Part shown: piece by piece, positions 51,569 to 63,360 of the stretch
Position numbering within the stretch: position 1 is the stretch's first letter
Layout: each line of letters starts with the position of its first letter
The notes under the pieces: model-generated
What the model was told of the DNA's origin: nothing
The model's database searches: none
Seen by the model: only the letters and a program-made list of their open reading frames with translations
NCBI GenBank assembly: GCA_032622095.1
Contig: CP136064.1
Span: 273,197,614-273,261,613, forward strand
Direction: 5' to 3'
DNA: 64,000 nt
From: Siphonodentalium dalli
Taxonomy: Eukaryota > Mollusca > Scaphopoda > Gadilida > Siphonodentaliidae
Translations under genes and position numbers: made by a program

Positions 51569-52269
51569 TAGATTGATAGATACATCTCAATATGTAAAAC
51601 CCAATTGTCATCTTTTATTTATGCGAACTAATGTCTTTATGATGTCCATGTATCATATTATAACGTCTGACGTATACGCAGTTGTAAATAAATAAATACT
51701 TCATTATTGGTGGAACGGGTTAATCGCGATAAACAGAATGACAATTGACAAGGTGTGCCACTACTTATATTCCATGACTGTAATAATCATGTTTTGTGAT
51801 GCTATTGGAATATACACTTTATGAGAAAACGTATAACACTTTGAACAAGAGTGTTCTCTATTCCCAACAAATATCCACAGCATACAGATGGTTTCACATC
51901 GCATTAACCTGGGCAACGCCGGGTAACCCTGCTAGTAATATATATACACACAAGATGTTGACTATAATATAGGAAATCATAACTAAAGGCAAATGTTTAT
52001 ATCTAGCCTATCTATACATGGCTAAGTTGACATTAGCACGACGGTTTGGTAATGTTGGATACATAGATTAATTTAGATAGAGTACCACGAATTATAGAAC
52101 ACAAGTTCGTCCACATCACGCGGGACAAACTTACTGAAATACAGCCCACTTCTTGCTCGTGTACTATGTGCAAGCACATGTCATTGTCACAAGGGTCTCC
52201 ATCTGGGAATGGATAATCGCCATGCACTGTCGATAGTTTTAAATGCTTGAACCATACGTCAAATTGGAG

Positions 52270-53560
52270 GTTATTATGTCATGCATACATGAACGTGGCT
52301 AGAGGGTCTCCGTTGGGGGTGTCCACCTTGATAAATTCCAACCCCCCCTTGAATCAGAATGAAACCAAACACAAGTTTTGCATAATTCCATTTGCACACC
52401 CCCGCTTTGCACCTCAGTAGTGCTCAGGCCTAACATCCTATATATTCATAAACCATGGCTATATATTCCCGGTATGAGACCATTAAGATATTTTAACATT
52501 AAAATTGCATAAATCCTAACATCTAGCGACCACGGTTGTTCGGTCCCGTGTGAGAACATTTTGAAAACCATACTATAAAATCCCAAATCCTAGCATCTAT
52601 ACCCGCCTCAACTTAAGCTTTCCTATAGTGTTGGAAATTTCAAACCTCATACTCAGGGACATGGCTAGAGAGTCTCCGTTGGGGGTGTCCACCTTGATCT
52701 TGATAATTCCAACTGCACCCCCCCCCCCCTGAATCAGACCAGACAATGTTTTGCATAATTCCATTTGCACCCCCCCCCCTTGAATCAAACCAAAACACCC
52801 CTTGAATCAGACCAAAGGTTTTGCATAATTTCATTCCCTCCTTGCACCTAAGTGTTCACTAACCTAATGGCCTATTTATAAACCCGTGGTTCTATCTACC
52901 CGGTATGATAATATTCATATATTTTGAACCTGAAAATTGCACAAATCCAAACATCTAGTGGTCTAACTCCAGACAAATGCACACGACTATGGGCAATAGA
53001 CCAGGGCACACCGGGCCGACCATGGTTGTTCGGCCCCGCGTGAGAAAATCGCAAAATCCTAGCATCTAAACTGACCTCAAGCATTCCTAGTGTTGGAAAT
53101 TTCAAACCTCATACTCTCCCTTATTTTGGAAATTTTCCAACTGAGGACCATTTCAGTCAACAATTTTAACCAAATGTAGTAAAATATTGTTTTCTTAAAC
53201 TCATTAGCAGTTTTTTATTGGCCACGGGGAGGGACCAGGACACACCGAGTCGACCATGGTTTGGTCCGGTGTGCGAAAATTTTGAAATCTGAACAAGAAA
53301 ATCGAAAAATCCTAGCATCTAGACTAGCATCAAGCATTCATAGAGTTGGAAATTTCAAACCTGACACCCCGACTTATAGGTTGGAAAATTTCCAACTGAT
53401 GACAATTCCAGTGACAATTTTGACCAAATGTTGGACAATATGGTTTTCAGCTTTCCAAGTGTTGGAAATTTCCAACCTGACACCCCCTAAGGTTGGAACA
53501 TTTCAAACTTATGCCATTTCAGTCAGAGTTGCGAGACGTGGGGGTCTTTTGTTTACATTT
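52270..53560. repeat. Diverged tandem repeats rich in poly-C and TTGGAAATTTCCAA
   Basis: GTCTCCGTTGGGGGTGTCCA occurs at about 52306 and 52672. AAATCC(T/A)AACATCTAG, TGGTTGTTCGG and TTGGAAATTTCAAACCT recur further along. Related text (AAATTTCCAACTAATG, TTTCCAACTG) reappears at 55755-55820 after interruption by other sequence. Poly-C runs give spurious glycine-rich minus-strand frames. Confidence 0.7.
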
Positions 53561-54384
53561 CCATTTTTTTACACCGACCCACCCTTTCTTGCATTTTTGT
53601 TTTCATAAAATTTTAGACACCCACCCCAAAACATCAAAGCTTTATGTTGGTCCCTTCTGTAAAAACGACCAACCGCTCTATATTGGTCCCTTCTTTGAAA
53701 GACCAAATTAAATGTTACTTCCTGTTAACAAACATGTGCAAATTGAACTCTAAGCAATCAACAAAGGTAGAATATTATGTGATTATATTGGTAAATATAT
53801 AACCCAGCCTATTCATCTGTGTGAGTACAGCTGGTGAGTAGATGAAAAATATGTTGGATCCCCTGGAATGACAACAAAAAATAACTAGGGCCAGTGTTAG
53901 GGCCAACAGTAGAATAAACAATTACACAAACTTAAATTTATCTTTTTTCAGACATCAACCAGCATCAACTAGTAGGCTTAGAGCCTACAGTAATACCAAA
54001 AAGGAAAATATGCATATGAACCAGTGTACGAATTAACTTTTATGTATGCCTGCATGACCAACGACCCGACCTCGCATTACGACTTAGAACTAGGCCTAAA
54101 ATAATGCTGAAACCTTTGAGTTTGAACGTTGATGGTCAATTTAGTGCCAAATCCATATACACGGATGTATATTACTGAGATTCATTTGAACAATCAGAGC
54201 TGAACTTCGGTCATGTACTGGATGGAGTTCATGTGCACTAAGAAATTCACACACATTCTGTACATGACCGGTATGTGTGCCTTCAAACTAGACCACCTTG
54301 CATGCACATCATCTTATAAATATACAATAATTAAGTAAATTAATTTTCTTCTTTGATAATTTTCAAATTAGCCTGAATTAGACA

Positions 54385-54798
54385 TTAACCCTTTGAGTGC
54401 CAGGTCCGATTTTTGTGTCAACCCATATACCCTGTGCCAATGCACTCTCTTATATATGCGAGTCGACCATAGGTCGCCTCGCATATATAAGAGAATACAT
54501 TGGCCTATCAATTTTTCATTATTTGTTATTTACTTTTTATAATTTTCTACAATTTTAATAATTTTGTCTTATATTCTTTAACAGACTTATTTTGTAGGTT
54601 TAGTGCCAGGGAATCTTACGTTTTTCATGGGCATCAAAATAATTACTATGAATACTTGGTGATAGTTTTGAGTTATAACATGCCCCTAAGGTTTTATCCA
54701 GTTTTTAATTTTTTTTATTTTTACATTTTTTTAGGGTCGATTTTACAGACCATAAATTAGGGCCGATGAGATCGGCCCCCTGGCACTTAAAGGGTTAA
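54385..54798. mobile_element. piggyBac-like MITE with intact TTAA ends
   Basis: TTAA (54385-54388) is followed by CCCTTTGAGTGCCAGG, and the other end is CCTGGCACTTAAAGGG followed by TTAA (54795-54798): about 16-bp terminal inverted repeats starting CCC with a TTAA duplication, the piggyBac signature. An internal palindrome (54437-54503) centres on TCGACCATAGGTCGC. There is no transposase ORF. Confidence 0.8.
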
Positions 54799-55626
54799 GT
54801 GTAATTTACATACTAGTATATGCAGGTAATTATGGGATATAATAATTACAATGTGAACAAAACTGTAATGTGTCCTGGCCCCTCTTCACATCTATTTAAA
54901 TAATATTTTTATACTTTTCAGAAGACTATCCAAGGAATGTTATATTTTTGTTTCTTTCAATAAATGTTATTAAAACTTTATTTAATGTCTACTTATTTAC
55001 TTATTAATAGTTGTCAACAACATTGAAACAAATAATTTGACAATTCAAAAAATTATTTGACAAAAGTATATTTAAAAATCAATTTAGTATACAAACATTG
55101 ATACAAATATTTAGTTCATACATTACACTAATGCATCAACTAACTGTATGAGTAAAGAGACTGTCATTAATGATGAAGTATAAGAATTATTGTAATATTC
55201 TGTCATGAGTTGTTAGCTGATATTGTCAGACTGCATTAAGTTCACCTACCCTAGAGCTATCTGAAGTATTTTTTTATTGATCTACACCGTGAACTAGACA
55301 ATTATCAATATAACAACTGCCAAGCAAGCTGAAACAGACACAATAAAAAACAATTGCGCGCTAAAAAAATCAATGACATTTTTGGGACCCACCCCCACAA
55401 TATTCACTATTTTTCCATTTGATATCAACTTATGGGGGTAATTATAACAACATTGAATGTAGTAGTGCTTCTCATATTGCAACAAGCCACAACATATAAA
55501 CAAATATGTTTAAAACAGTTGAAAATATGTCAATGAAAAAAAAATGCAAAAAAGGCGGTCAAAAACTGTTTCCGGTCTCGTGTACCCACCCACCGACCCC
55601 CACCTCATGTTTCTTAAAAAAAAATT

Positions 55627-55872
55627 GCCCCCCCCCCCCCCCCGTTTCAGTCCAAACATTTTACCAAAAGAAGGAAAGTATGCAAATATTGGTCCAAAAA
55701 CAATAAATTCCCCCCAATAAATTGTTTGAAAATCAAACTACAAGAACATTTTCAACCTATTGTTGGTGTGAAATTTCCAACTAATGTTGTATCAGGTATG
55801 AACTTTCCAACTGTTGAAAAATTTGACCAAAGTTGTGGGTGAGACACCCCCCCCAACCCCCCCCCCCCCCCC
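55627..55872. repeat. Poly-C tracts
   Basis: C runs at about 55627-55642 and 55847-55871 within the same C-rich repeat neighbourhood. No gene here. Confidence 0.7.
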
Positions 55873-57374
55873 TGTCGCCACGTATCTGCATGCATATGAT
55901 AATTTTATCGTTATATTGTATAACGTTAGTGCATGTCATTCTGCTCACTTCTATTTCGCATACCACTGGGGAAAATAACAGCTATATCAATACTATACTA
56001 CTGGTATATTGATATGTCTGGTATTTTCCACCAGGAACCTATGGTTTATTTGGGACATTTGAAATAAGATCTGAACCACACAACGACCACCTGCTGTATC
56101 TCCCAATAAATACTCGGAACGAAAGGAGTGTGTTTATGTGTTAATTTATACGTCATGAGTGCTACGCGGAAGAATAAAACGAGAGGGCAGCCTTGAGTTT
56201 TGACCTTTCGCGATGGCACAAGTGCCGTATAAACAAACATACGCGTCGTTCCGTGTTAATTACCGTCACCCGTCCTAGAATATGTGCATTAAACAATACA
56301 GACTTACACGGTTTATTTAGGCACACACATTGGTTGTTTTGTCCTGTGTGATGACGCTTTTATTTTACAGTCCAGGTTTCATGGTTGAGATGAACGTCTT
56401 GTGTGTCATTTTATGCAATGAGATGCATACGGATTTGCTTTGTAAATATGGAGCAGCAATAGCACTTTACTTGTAGGAACAAGCATGTAATAAATAATTA
56501 TCATTATAATTTATATACCCATCAGCTCTTTAATATGAGGTTTTGTTTTTTTCCAAAGAGGAAGTTTTAACAAGTTTTGATTTTGATCGCCTCCTATACA
56601 GAGTGTCCATACTTCCGTGTGCCCAAAGTGGTAGACAATTAAGACCGTTTGCAATTTTGAGCGTTTGTGTTGGTTTTCGACGTATTACATATATAGTCAG
56701 GAGGCAGGTCAGCGAGAAGGTGGCTAGAACACTTTTTGCTGAACAGTGTTAGTACAATATGCCAACAATGCTAATAATGTGCTATGCGGTACACCAATAC
56801 ATTGAATCATTGTTGACAATGTTCTAGTCGCCTCTGTCAATGTCAAATGGCAAGGTAAAATGGTACGTGCCAAATTTGCATACTAAGGACAGAAATATAT
56901 TTATCAAATTTTCGAGTGAAAGGCCTTAGACAACCAGAAACATTGTATCCACGTAAAGGATTCCTTCCCCGTTCCTCTCATGGTGGTTAGGTTCTCGAAG
57001 ATGTTGCCATTGCTGTGCCAATACATTACACTAGCACCGATACCATATTCTAACTATAATTGTTTTATGTTTATGCCAAATATACCAAATATTTGCATAT
57101 TATTCACAAATAAATTGTTATTTGGCATTTGGGCTTCAAAACAATATGTATTGCCGAATAAACTCTCTCTTCTTATATATATATAACGATGATTTTATGC
57201 ATGGTTTTCCTCGATTTTTGATTTCCTCTTGATCTCAATATGGTAAGAGAAACATTGGCTTATGGAATTCTAAATTCAAATCCTAAAGTGAATCTTTAAA
57301 GCACACTGTCTTATATGGAGGTATACTTCGTGTTACAGCTATTCCTTGGGACATATGTTTTTCTAAAAACTTAC
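55873..57374. other. Intron of the M12B gene, nothing recognised
   Basis: No supported exon or known repeat between the poly-C field and the 57375 exon. Confidence 0.4.
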
Positions 57375-57565
57375 ACGACTAGTTACTCGCTCACTCCGCT
57401 CTCCGTTGGTGACACGAACGGGTACATTACTAATGTGTTCGTTCGGCTTTAGATGCAGATCAATCTGGTCATTTTTCAGTGGGAACCTGATATCGATCAC
57501 ATCTTTGTTGGGTCCGACCGACCTCTCAACCCGCAATGGCGACACGATCTCTACCTCCACATATT
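57375..57565 (-). CDS. M12B metalloprotease homologue, prodomain exon 1 of those found
   Basis: Internal exon of the ADAM/ADAMTS-like gene. On the minus strand it follows an acceptor ending TATTTTACAG and precedes donor CGT|GTAAGTTT. It is 191 bp: two bases finishing a codon, then 63 codons ending in phase 0. The peptide starts YVEVEIVSP and contains FPLKNDQIDLHLKPNEHI, the usual first part of an M12B propeptide (beta-strand segment ending in an LRPN-like motif). It has no cysteine, so there is no sign here of a cysteine switch. The previous exon must end with one base of a codon and should carry the signal peptide; I could not find it between 57566 and 64000, so it is probably outside the window. 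Family assignment rests on motif order across all exons. Confidence 0.8.
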
Positions 57566-58179
57566 CTGTAAAATATCGATATGTCAAGTTACAGAAACAT
57601 GTGACGATGTGTGCAATTCTCAACCATGTTCTCAACCATTAGAGGAGCGGCCAAATCTAAAAAGGGCCTTAGTTTTAGAGATACACCTACCCTCGGTAGA
57701 ACAAGTTGAAAAAACTTTTTTCTGGAAGGTAAATATATATCATTTAAAAAAACTGATTCTTGGCCTTACCGGAATTGGTGGCATTTGTGAAGGTACCCTA
57801 CAGAATATTAGCCTGTTTTCAGCGGTTGACCAGCTATACACCATTGGTTAAAAGTTAATCACATCACCAAAAACAGAACGTTCTATTTGTTGTTTTGGGG
57901 TACATGGTGATACTAGATCAGAACGTTCTAATTTTTTCTGGTTTGTTTGAGATTTCACGACGTCATGGTGGAGAATGTAACATTCTGCGTCAAAACATCA
58001 TGGCAATTCAGAGAAACTGTCGCCCGTCAACTCTGTACAAAACTAGCACGCTGGCATGGGCTTATCTTGCTATATACGTTTGGAAAGACTGGAGTATTTT
58101 CTACCGGAGGTATTAATTTTATTTTCTTGATCTTACAAATATTGCAATAATAGGTAAAAACTTAACCCTCCCCCAATAT
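57566..58179. other. Upstream of the first recognised exon
   Basis: The ORFs on the plus strand (57406-57851) overlap the minus-strand prodomain exon and are its shadows. No signal-peptide exon with a proper donor was found. Confidence 0.4.
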
Positions 58180-59640
58180 CATAAAATGCTAGGTATAGCC
58201 ATCACCGGCGACTTGATCCCAGAATGATAGAATAGTGCGTTGTAAAATGCGAATTTCCAACCATACTCACTATTAGAAGAGTATCAAAATCCAAGATGAC
58301 GTCCAATATGGCATTCAGTTTTTATGTTACGACATACGAAACATCCAGAAAAGGAACGTCCCCAGTGGTATAATGTAAATTATTTTGATGATCATATAGA
58401 ATAACATTTCTTATGAAACATTAGTTTCACCAATAATACATCTTATCAATTGGTAAAATAATAGTCAAACATTTATTCCGCCGTTCAATGTCATAAATTT
58501 CGAACTAAGGTTGTCGGCTGGGATTGGAACCACGAATAATCGCATAATGCGCAGTATTTTGTGTTATTTAATGTAGAATACACATGCACATTTACCAAAT
58601 TGCCACCCAGATTTGTTAATAGAAGAGTATCATAATCCAAGATGGCGTTCAATCTGGCGGCCAATTTTAATTTTAAAATTTAGTGAACGGGCATACGACA
58701 AATACAGAAAAGGAACATCCCCGGTGGTATATTATATATCACTGTACTGATAGCATGGAATATTTCATATCAAGCATTGGATTCAGCATTAATCCATATT
58801 ATCAATTGATGAAATAATTAGACAAAAAACGTAACCACCCCTACAGTCACAAACTTCCACACGAATGAGCCACTGGGGATTGTAGTACAGGCCAAACAGA
58901 AATGAGCATACATTTTGGATTTCATTTGTGCTGAATACGATAAAGAAACAAACGTTTGAAGTCACACACACTATTACGCTATAATGGCGCCAACATGGCA
59001 GTTAAGTTTAATGTCAGCACTTTGTGAACAACTAATACGATATGCGGGCAAAGAACGTCTCATATGGTATTACTTATGCTATGTATTAGCTAGAATGTGT
59101 GTTTCCATTATTAAATAGCAATTTATTGTCTGCGAGATGACGGAGACCAAAATATGGTGATCAAGTATATAAACAAAAAATCACATGGGCTTTGTCATGT
59201 CTCGAATTTATAACACTTCGTGAAAACAAATACGGGAAAACAGGACAAATGACGTCTCCAGTGGTATATTTTGTGGCGATTCATTAGTCATTTCATTACA
59301 TTAGTCATATGAAATAGTAGTTCTGTCATTAACATATCTTTTAATTTTCGAAATAATAAACACAACACTCAACATTCCTCATCTCTAAAGTTATAACATT
59401 GCGCACAAAGGTACCCCGGAAAATCGTAACCAAGAATAAAACAACAAATGCGCAGTTGTAGATGTAATTTTGTGCGACATAATTATGTGAGAACCACACT
59501 CGCTATCAGAGGGATCTCAAAATACAAGATGGCATCACATAATATGGATGTCATTTCATTCTTGCGAAGAAGTACAACATCCATAGAAGAGACGTCCTTT
59601 TGTGATGCCTTGCGCTGGATTTGTTGTTGAAGTGCCAGAT
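58180..59640. repeat. Decayed ~350-bp tandem repeat
   Basis: AGAAGAGTATCA.AATCCAAGA with TGGCGT.CAAT follows at about 58272 and 58620. GGAAC(G/A)TCCCC.GTGGTATA occurs at about 58354 and 58711, with weaker matches near 59050 and 59250. The copies are too diverged for exact boundaries. Confidence 0.6.
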
Positions 59641-60631
59641 GTTTTCAACAACCGTTCAAATGATTTGTTTGTTCGCACTAATGCCGGTAGTTGATTGCAG
59701 GTATCACGCGATAAATTAACTTTTCAATAATAATACTTTGAAATGGAATAACATCAACATACATGTTATCTTCATAAAGATGAGCAACATTTGCTTTTAC
59801 CAATCATAAAAACTACATAGCCAACCATTCATTTAACACTCAGCGACTAAAGGTTAAACGTGACTCCAGTGACGACATGTTTATAGGGGACACACTAATA
59901 GTTGTAGTCCGAGCCCGAGCCCGAGCCTAGTAAAATGTGTAGTTGGGATTTTCAATTTCGTTTATTGTCGTTAATATAATTACAATAGTGATGAATTTTG
60001 GTTTGTGGTAAGTTATGCCAATTACAAATAAAAAAAACTAAAAAGATAATTTGTAAGCCTTATATTTCAACTTTTATCGACATTTTTCGTTCTCCAGCAC
60101 ACTAAAAGTTTTAGTTGGAATCAGCCGAGCCGGCCGCCGAGTCGCTAATTAGCTGTTAATTGTTATTGTTAGGAATATGTTGGCGGCTCAAATCAATGGA
60201 TTTATGAGTTAAGACAAGAGTGTTTGCAACTTATAGTGAAATATAATCAAAGTACTGTTTATACAGTTACTTGTTGTTACAAGTGAGATCATATCACGCA
60301 CAGGAATGTGTTTTTTTTAAAGATGAATACTTATAACTGAATACTTACCACAGAGTTGTTTACACGTAGACCTATGCGTGTTATATGCAAACACACATGC
60401 ATGGGCGATATTTTTGGGTGAGTTACAGCGCTCGTGAACATATATTATCTGCACGTAGTAATGTGGTCAGTATATCCTAGCTTCTTCATCGTACACAATG
60501 TCAGCTACAATCTACATGAACAAAGAATCTGTTCTTGATTATCGAGAAGTGCTCTCGATATTCGAGAAACCCGACGTAGACAACGTATCGACAGTGCCAC
60601 CAAAACTGCCAAAAGGAGGTTCCATTTGTAA

Positions 60632-61054
60632 TTGTCAGCGCCAAAGACAACCCAGCTAGGGCAACTGTACAACATCAACAACATCATCATACCCAGCGTC
60701 CAGCAGCAAACGAACTCCGTCGACTGTGGTATATTCTCTTTAGCGTTTTTGGTAGAATTTTGTACAACCCAGAAAACTGGTAACACTTCTTTTATAAATG
60801 TTAAATTACGCCAACACCTTTTAGATTGTTTGGAACAGAAATGCTTCTCCACATTTCCTTCAAGGAAGAAGCAAATGAAACTCAATAAGAAGCATGTATT
60901 AACGTATGAATTGGAACTAGATTGTGATCAATGCCGTTTGCCAAATTTATTTGATGACATGGACGAATGCTCTAAGGAGGATTGTGAGACATGGGTACAC
61001 CATATGTGTACAGGTGAACCCCAGAGTTATATATGCAACAGTTGTTCAGTTTGA
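60632..61054 (+). pseudogene. Truncated Ulp1/SENP-type cysteine protease with PHD finger
   Basis: 140 codons, read from a TTG because an in-frame TAA lies just upstream and there is no early ATG. PSVQQQTNSVDCGIFSLAF is the Gln...Asp-Cys-Gly nucleophile block of C48 (Ulp1-like) proteases, with Cys32 at 60725-60727. The N-terminal half that carries the catalytic His and Asp is absent. The C-terminus has C98, C101, C113, C118, H123, C126, C135 and C138, a C4HC3 PHD-type zinc finger ending YICNSC. This combination is familiar from transposon-borne proteins of invertebrates. It lies inside the MULE-like element and is unlikely to be an active protease as it stands. Confidence 0.75.
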
Positions 61055-61086
61055 TCAAAATTATAAATTAGGTTTATTGCTATATA

Positions 61087-61352
61087 TGATGAATCCTACT
61101 TATGCCCACCTAACCTTGGGATCAGTCACCGTTAGTGGCACACGCTGAACGTGGAGTTCCTTGGTATCGAAAAACGAGGACATAAGTAGGATTCTAATCA
61201 TGATTATTTAAATGTTGACAGCCTATATATTATAATTCAACTGATGCCTAACTCACCTTGAGGCCAGTCACCATTATAGTGACGCGCGCTGAACGTGTAG
61301 CTCCTTGGTAAGCGTATCAGAAAACGAGGTAGACATCAGTCGTATTATTATA
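61087..61352 (+). ncRNA. Two tandem hairpin units of a possible structured element
   Basis: Unit 1 (about 61090-61193) and unit 2 (about 61226-61350) share a core (AGTCACC..TA, CGCTGAACGTG.AG.TCCTTGG, AAAACGAGG) but have different closing stems. Unit 1 pairs AATCCTACTTATG with CATAAGTAGGATT. Unit 2 pairs ACTGATG and flanking bases with CATCAGT. Both stems stay complementary although sequence changed on both sides. The class is unknown; it does not match hammerhead, tRNA or snRNA consensus that I can recall. Confidence 0.4.
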
Positions 61353-61485
61353 GTGTCATTATGTAAATAATATATTAATAATGTACTAATATCACGTTTT
61401 ATTTCAGGTGTTATTAATGTTTTTCAAGTTTATAATTTCAGGTGCAGTTCATGGCGAAGAAGATGGAAGTCAAGATAAAAAAAAC

Positions 61486-61501
61486 GGCCCTTTTCAGGGC
61501 C
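61486..61501 (+). promoter_or_regulatory. Histone mRNA 3' stem-loop
   Basis: AAAACGGCCCTTTTCAGGGC plus CACACA matches the metazoan replication-dependent histone 3' end: a six-base-pair stem GGCCCT/AGGGCC, four-base loop TTTC, A-rich 5' flank and AC-rich 3' flank. A purine-rich AAAGAG at 61516-61521, about 15 bases downstream, sits where a histone downstream element would. It lies on the same strand as the Ulp1/PHD ORF, about 430 bases after its stop, inside the MULE-like element. No histone coding sequence is present. Confidence 0.8.
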
Positions 61502-61943
61502 ACACACTTTCTCCTAAAGAGTAATCTTTAAAATTGCTAAACCTTCATATATTGCTTAATAAAAAGTCATTGTTTGTTTTTATTCCCCACTACTTGCCCT
61601 TCATGTGATCTTCATGTGACCCACCACTGACTTAATCCAATCAGCCGCCCAACAATAGCAATTAACAGCTAATTAGCGACTCGGCGGCCGGCTCGGCTGA
61701 TTCCAACTACAACTTTTAGTGTGCTGGAGAACGAAAAATGTCGATAAAAGTTGAAATATAAGACTTACAAATTATCTTTTTAGTTTTTTTTATTTGTAAT
61801 TGGCATAACTTACCACAAACCAAAATTCATCACTATTGGAATTATATTAACGACAATAAACGAAATTGAAAATCCCAACTACACATTTTACTGGGCTCGG
61901 GCTCGGGCTCGGACTACAACTATTAGTGTGTCCCTGTTTATAG

Positions 61944-63360
61944 AGACATAGAGACAGATGGATCTGAGAAATACATTTATAATTCCCACATTTTCATTTA
62001 ATATGAGTCATACAATGTGAATCTATGCATTTACAGCAATGGGCACTTAAGCATGTCATGTCCAGGTTTTCTTGAAAAACGCAAAGGACTCTACTGGGTG
62101 AACAAGAACACAACAAGTCTTTGCATTCTGGACTATTATGTGGACGTTTGTGACTGGGTGGTGGTTAAGTAAGTTTACTAATTCTCCAACTGATAAGATG
62201 GACTAATGGTGAAACTACCGTTCCATATGAAATATCGTCTATGTAGTCACTTCAATTATATACAATATACCACATGGCATGTCCATGTTTTCATGAGAAA
62301 CGCAAAGTGATTTTGAGTTGATGACATCACTCTCACTTACAATCAGTTACTTGTATCCCCCTAACACACTATATCAACGACGAACGTGTTATGAATCCCG
62401 ATCAGCAACACTGATATGAGGTCCGTGTTAACTGAAAATAACTTTCGAATATCTGTGCCAGTTTGGGGGTAGGTGGTTTATGTGTGGACTGAGTATATTG
62501 ATTCCGCGGTAAGATCGGCGCTGTCTTTCCGCCACCCATAATAATACAATGTATGTCGTGATATGGCCTAGTCGCCATAGACCAAACCATGAACACAATT
62601 TGAATATCTATATATCAAGACTAATGACTAGTGTTTATTGTGAATTGCCTTATGCCTGTTGCCATTTCAATTGTATTTATATTTGCTACTAGCATATAGT
62701 TTTTCATTACTTACCATTTTATCAATTTAAAATGCCACCTGACTCAAAAGAACCGTGGACAAAACAACTTGTTTTAGTCGCATTCTAAATGCAACACCAA
62801 CGTGCATGTCCAGTGGAGATTATCGCACTAACACCTATGTATCAATGATGAATTCCGTATAACGTTAATAGGTAGTTACTATAATATATGAACTTTGATT
62901 GCTCGTGGACTCGTATCCCACTTTCCCAAAACAGAGATCGATTAGATATCTTATTTGCTGGATTTCAAAATGTATGTCATTTTTTTTTCGTTACTGCATA
63001 GAACAACATAAAGTGATTCTGTTATTTAATGTTTCATTTGGCCAAATCTGTTGCAAGGCTCTCTGAAAATGTTGGTGGAAATTCAAAAGGACATGTTAAG
63101 GAGGAGTGCACATTCAAGACTATCACGATATATTAATATTATTGTTAGTATTGAACATTACAACATCACTTCGTACCGTATCGAGTGCATGATTATTTGT
63201 AACGGTTAATGACCATCCTCTATTATTACCAGTTGTCTGCATATTATTAATGATTTACTTACTAAACTTCGTACTTTTTGTTTGATGTTTTAGATGACAG
63301 AAAGAGAAGGCAGTTGTGAAAAATGACACAGGAAAACATCACCTATCGGTAGACAAATGT
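61944..63360. other. Non-coding stretch with two diverged repeats and a SINE fragment
   Basis: GCATGTCATGTCCAGGTTTT (62053) and GCATGTCCATGTTTTC (62277) begin similar segments sharing AAACGCAAAG. 62515-62566 resembles the 3' part of the SINE at 31640 (TTCCGCCACCC..., ATGTCGTGATATGGCCT). No gene recognised. Confidence 0.45.

Larger units (their letters stand above)
48510..51935 (+). mobile_element. Large non-autonomous Helitron-like element (3.4 kb)
   Basis: Starts TCTATATCTATATTTGCGAA after an A and runs into TGTCTGTCTGTCTGTG, like the 609-bp element at 46370. It ends with hairpin CCTGGGCAACGCCGGG (51908-51923), 12 bp, then CTAG followed by T, the same spacing as in that element. The interior is an array of roughly 130-150-bp modules (CGCCGATT..CACCAAACTTAT, then ATCATC.CC..GATATGAGGA) with a 943-bp higher-order duplication. 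There is no Rep/helicase ORF, so it is non-autonomous. Confidence 0.78.
59887..61934 (+). mobile_element. MULE-like DNA transposon with 284-bp terminal inverted repeats
   Basis: 2048 bp. The terminal inverted repeats 59887-60170 and 61651-61934 differ at only a handful of positions and begin GGGACACACTAATAGTTGTA. The same 9-bp sequence TGTTTATAG flanks both sides (59878-59886 and 61935-61943). Long inverted repeats plus a 9-bp target duplication fit Mutator-like elements. There is no transposase, but it carries an Ulp1/PHD ORF, a pair of structured repeats and a histone-type stem-loop, so it is probably non-autonomous. The near-identical arms and perfect duplication suggest recent insertion. 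Confidence 0.88.

Noticed and set aside
61226-61346. Hammerhead ribozyme, because CTGATG appears in unit 2
   Set aside because: The catalytic core (CUGAUGA ... GAAA) is not complete, and unit 1 lacks it altogether.
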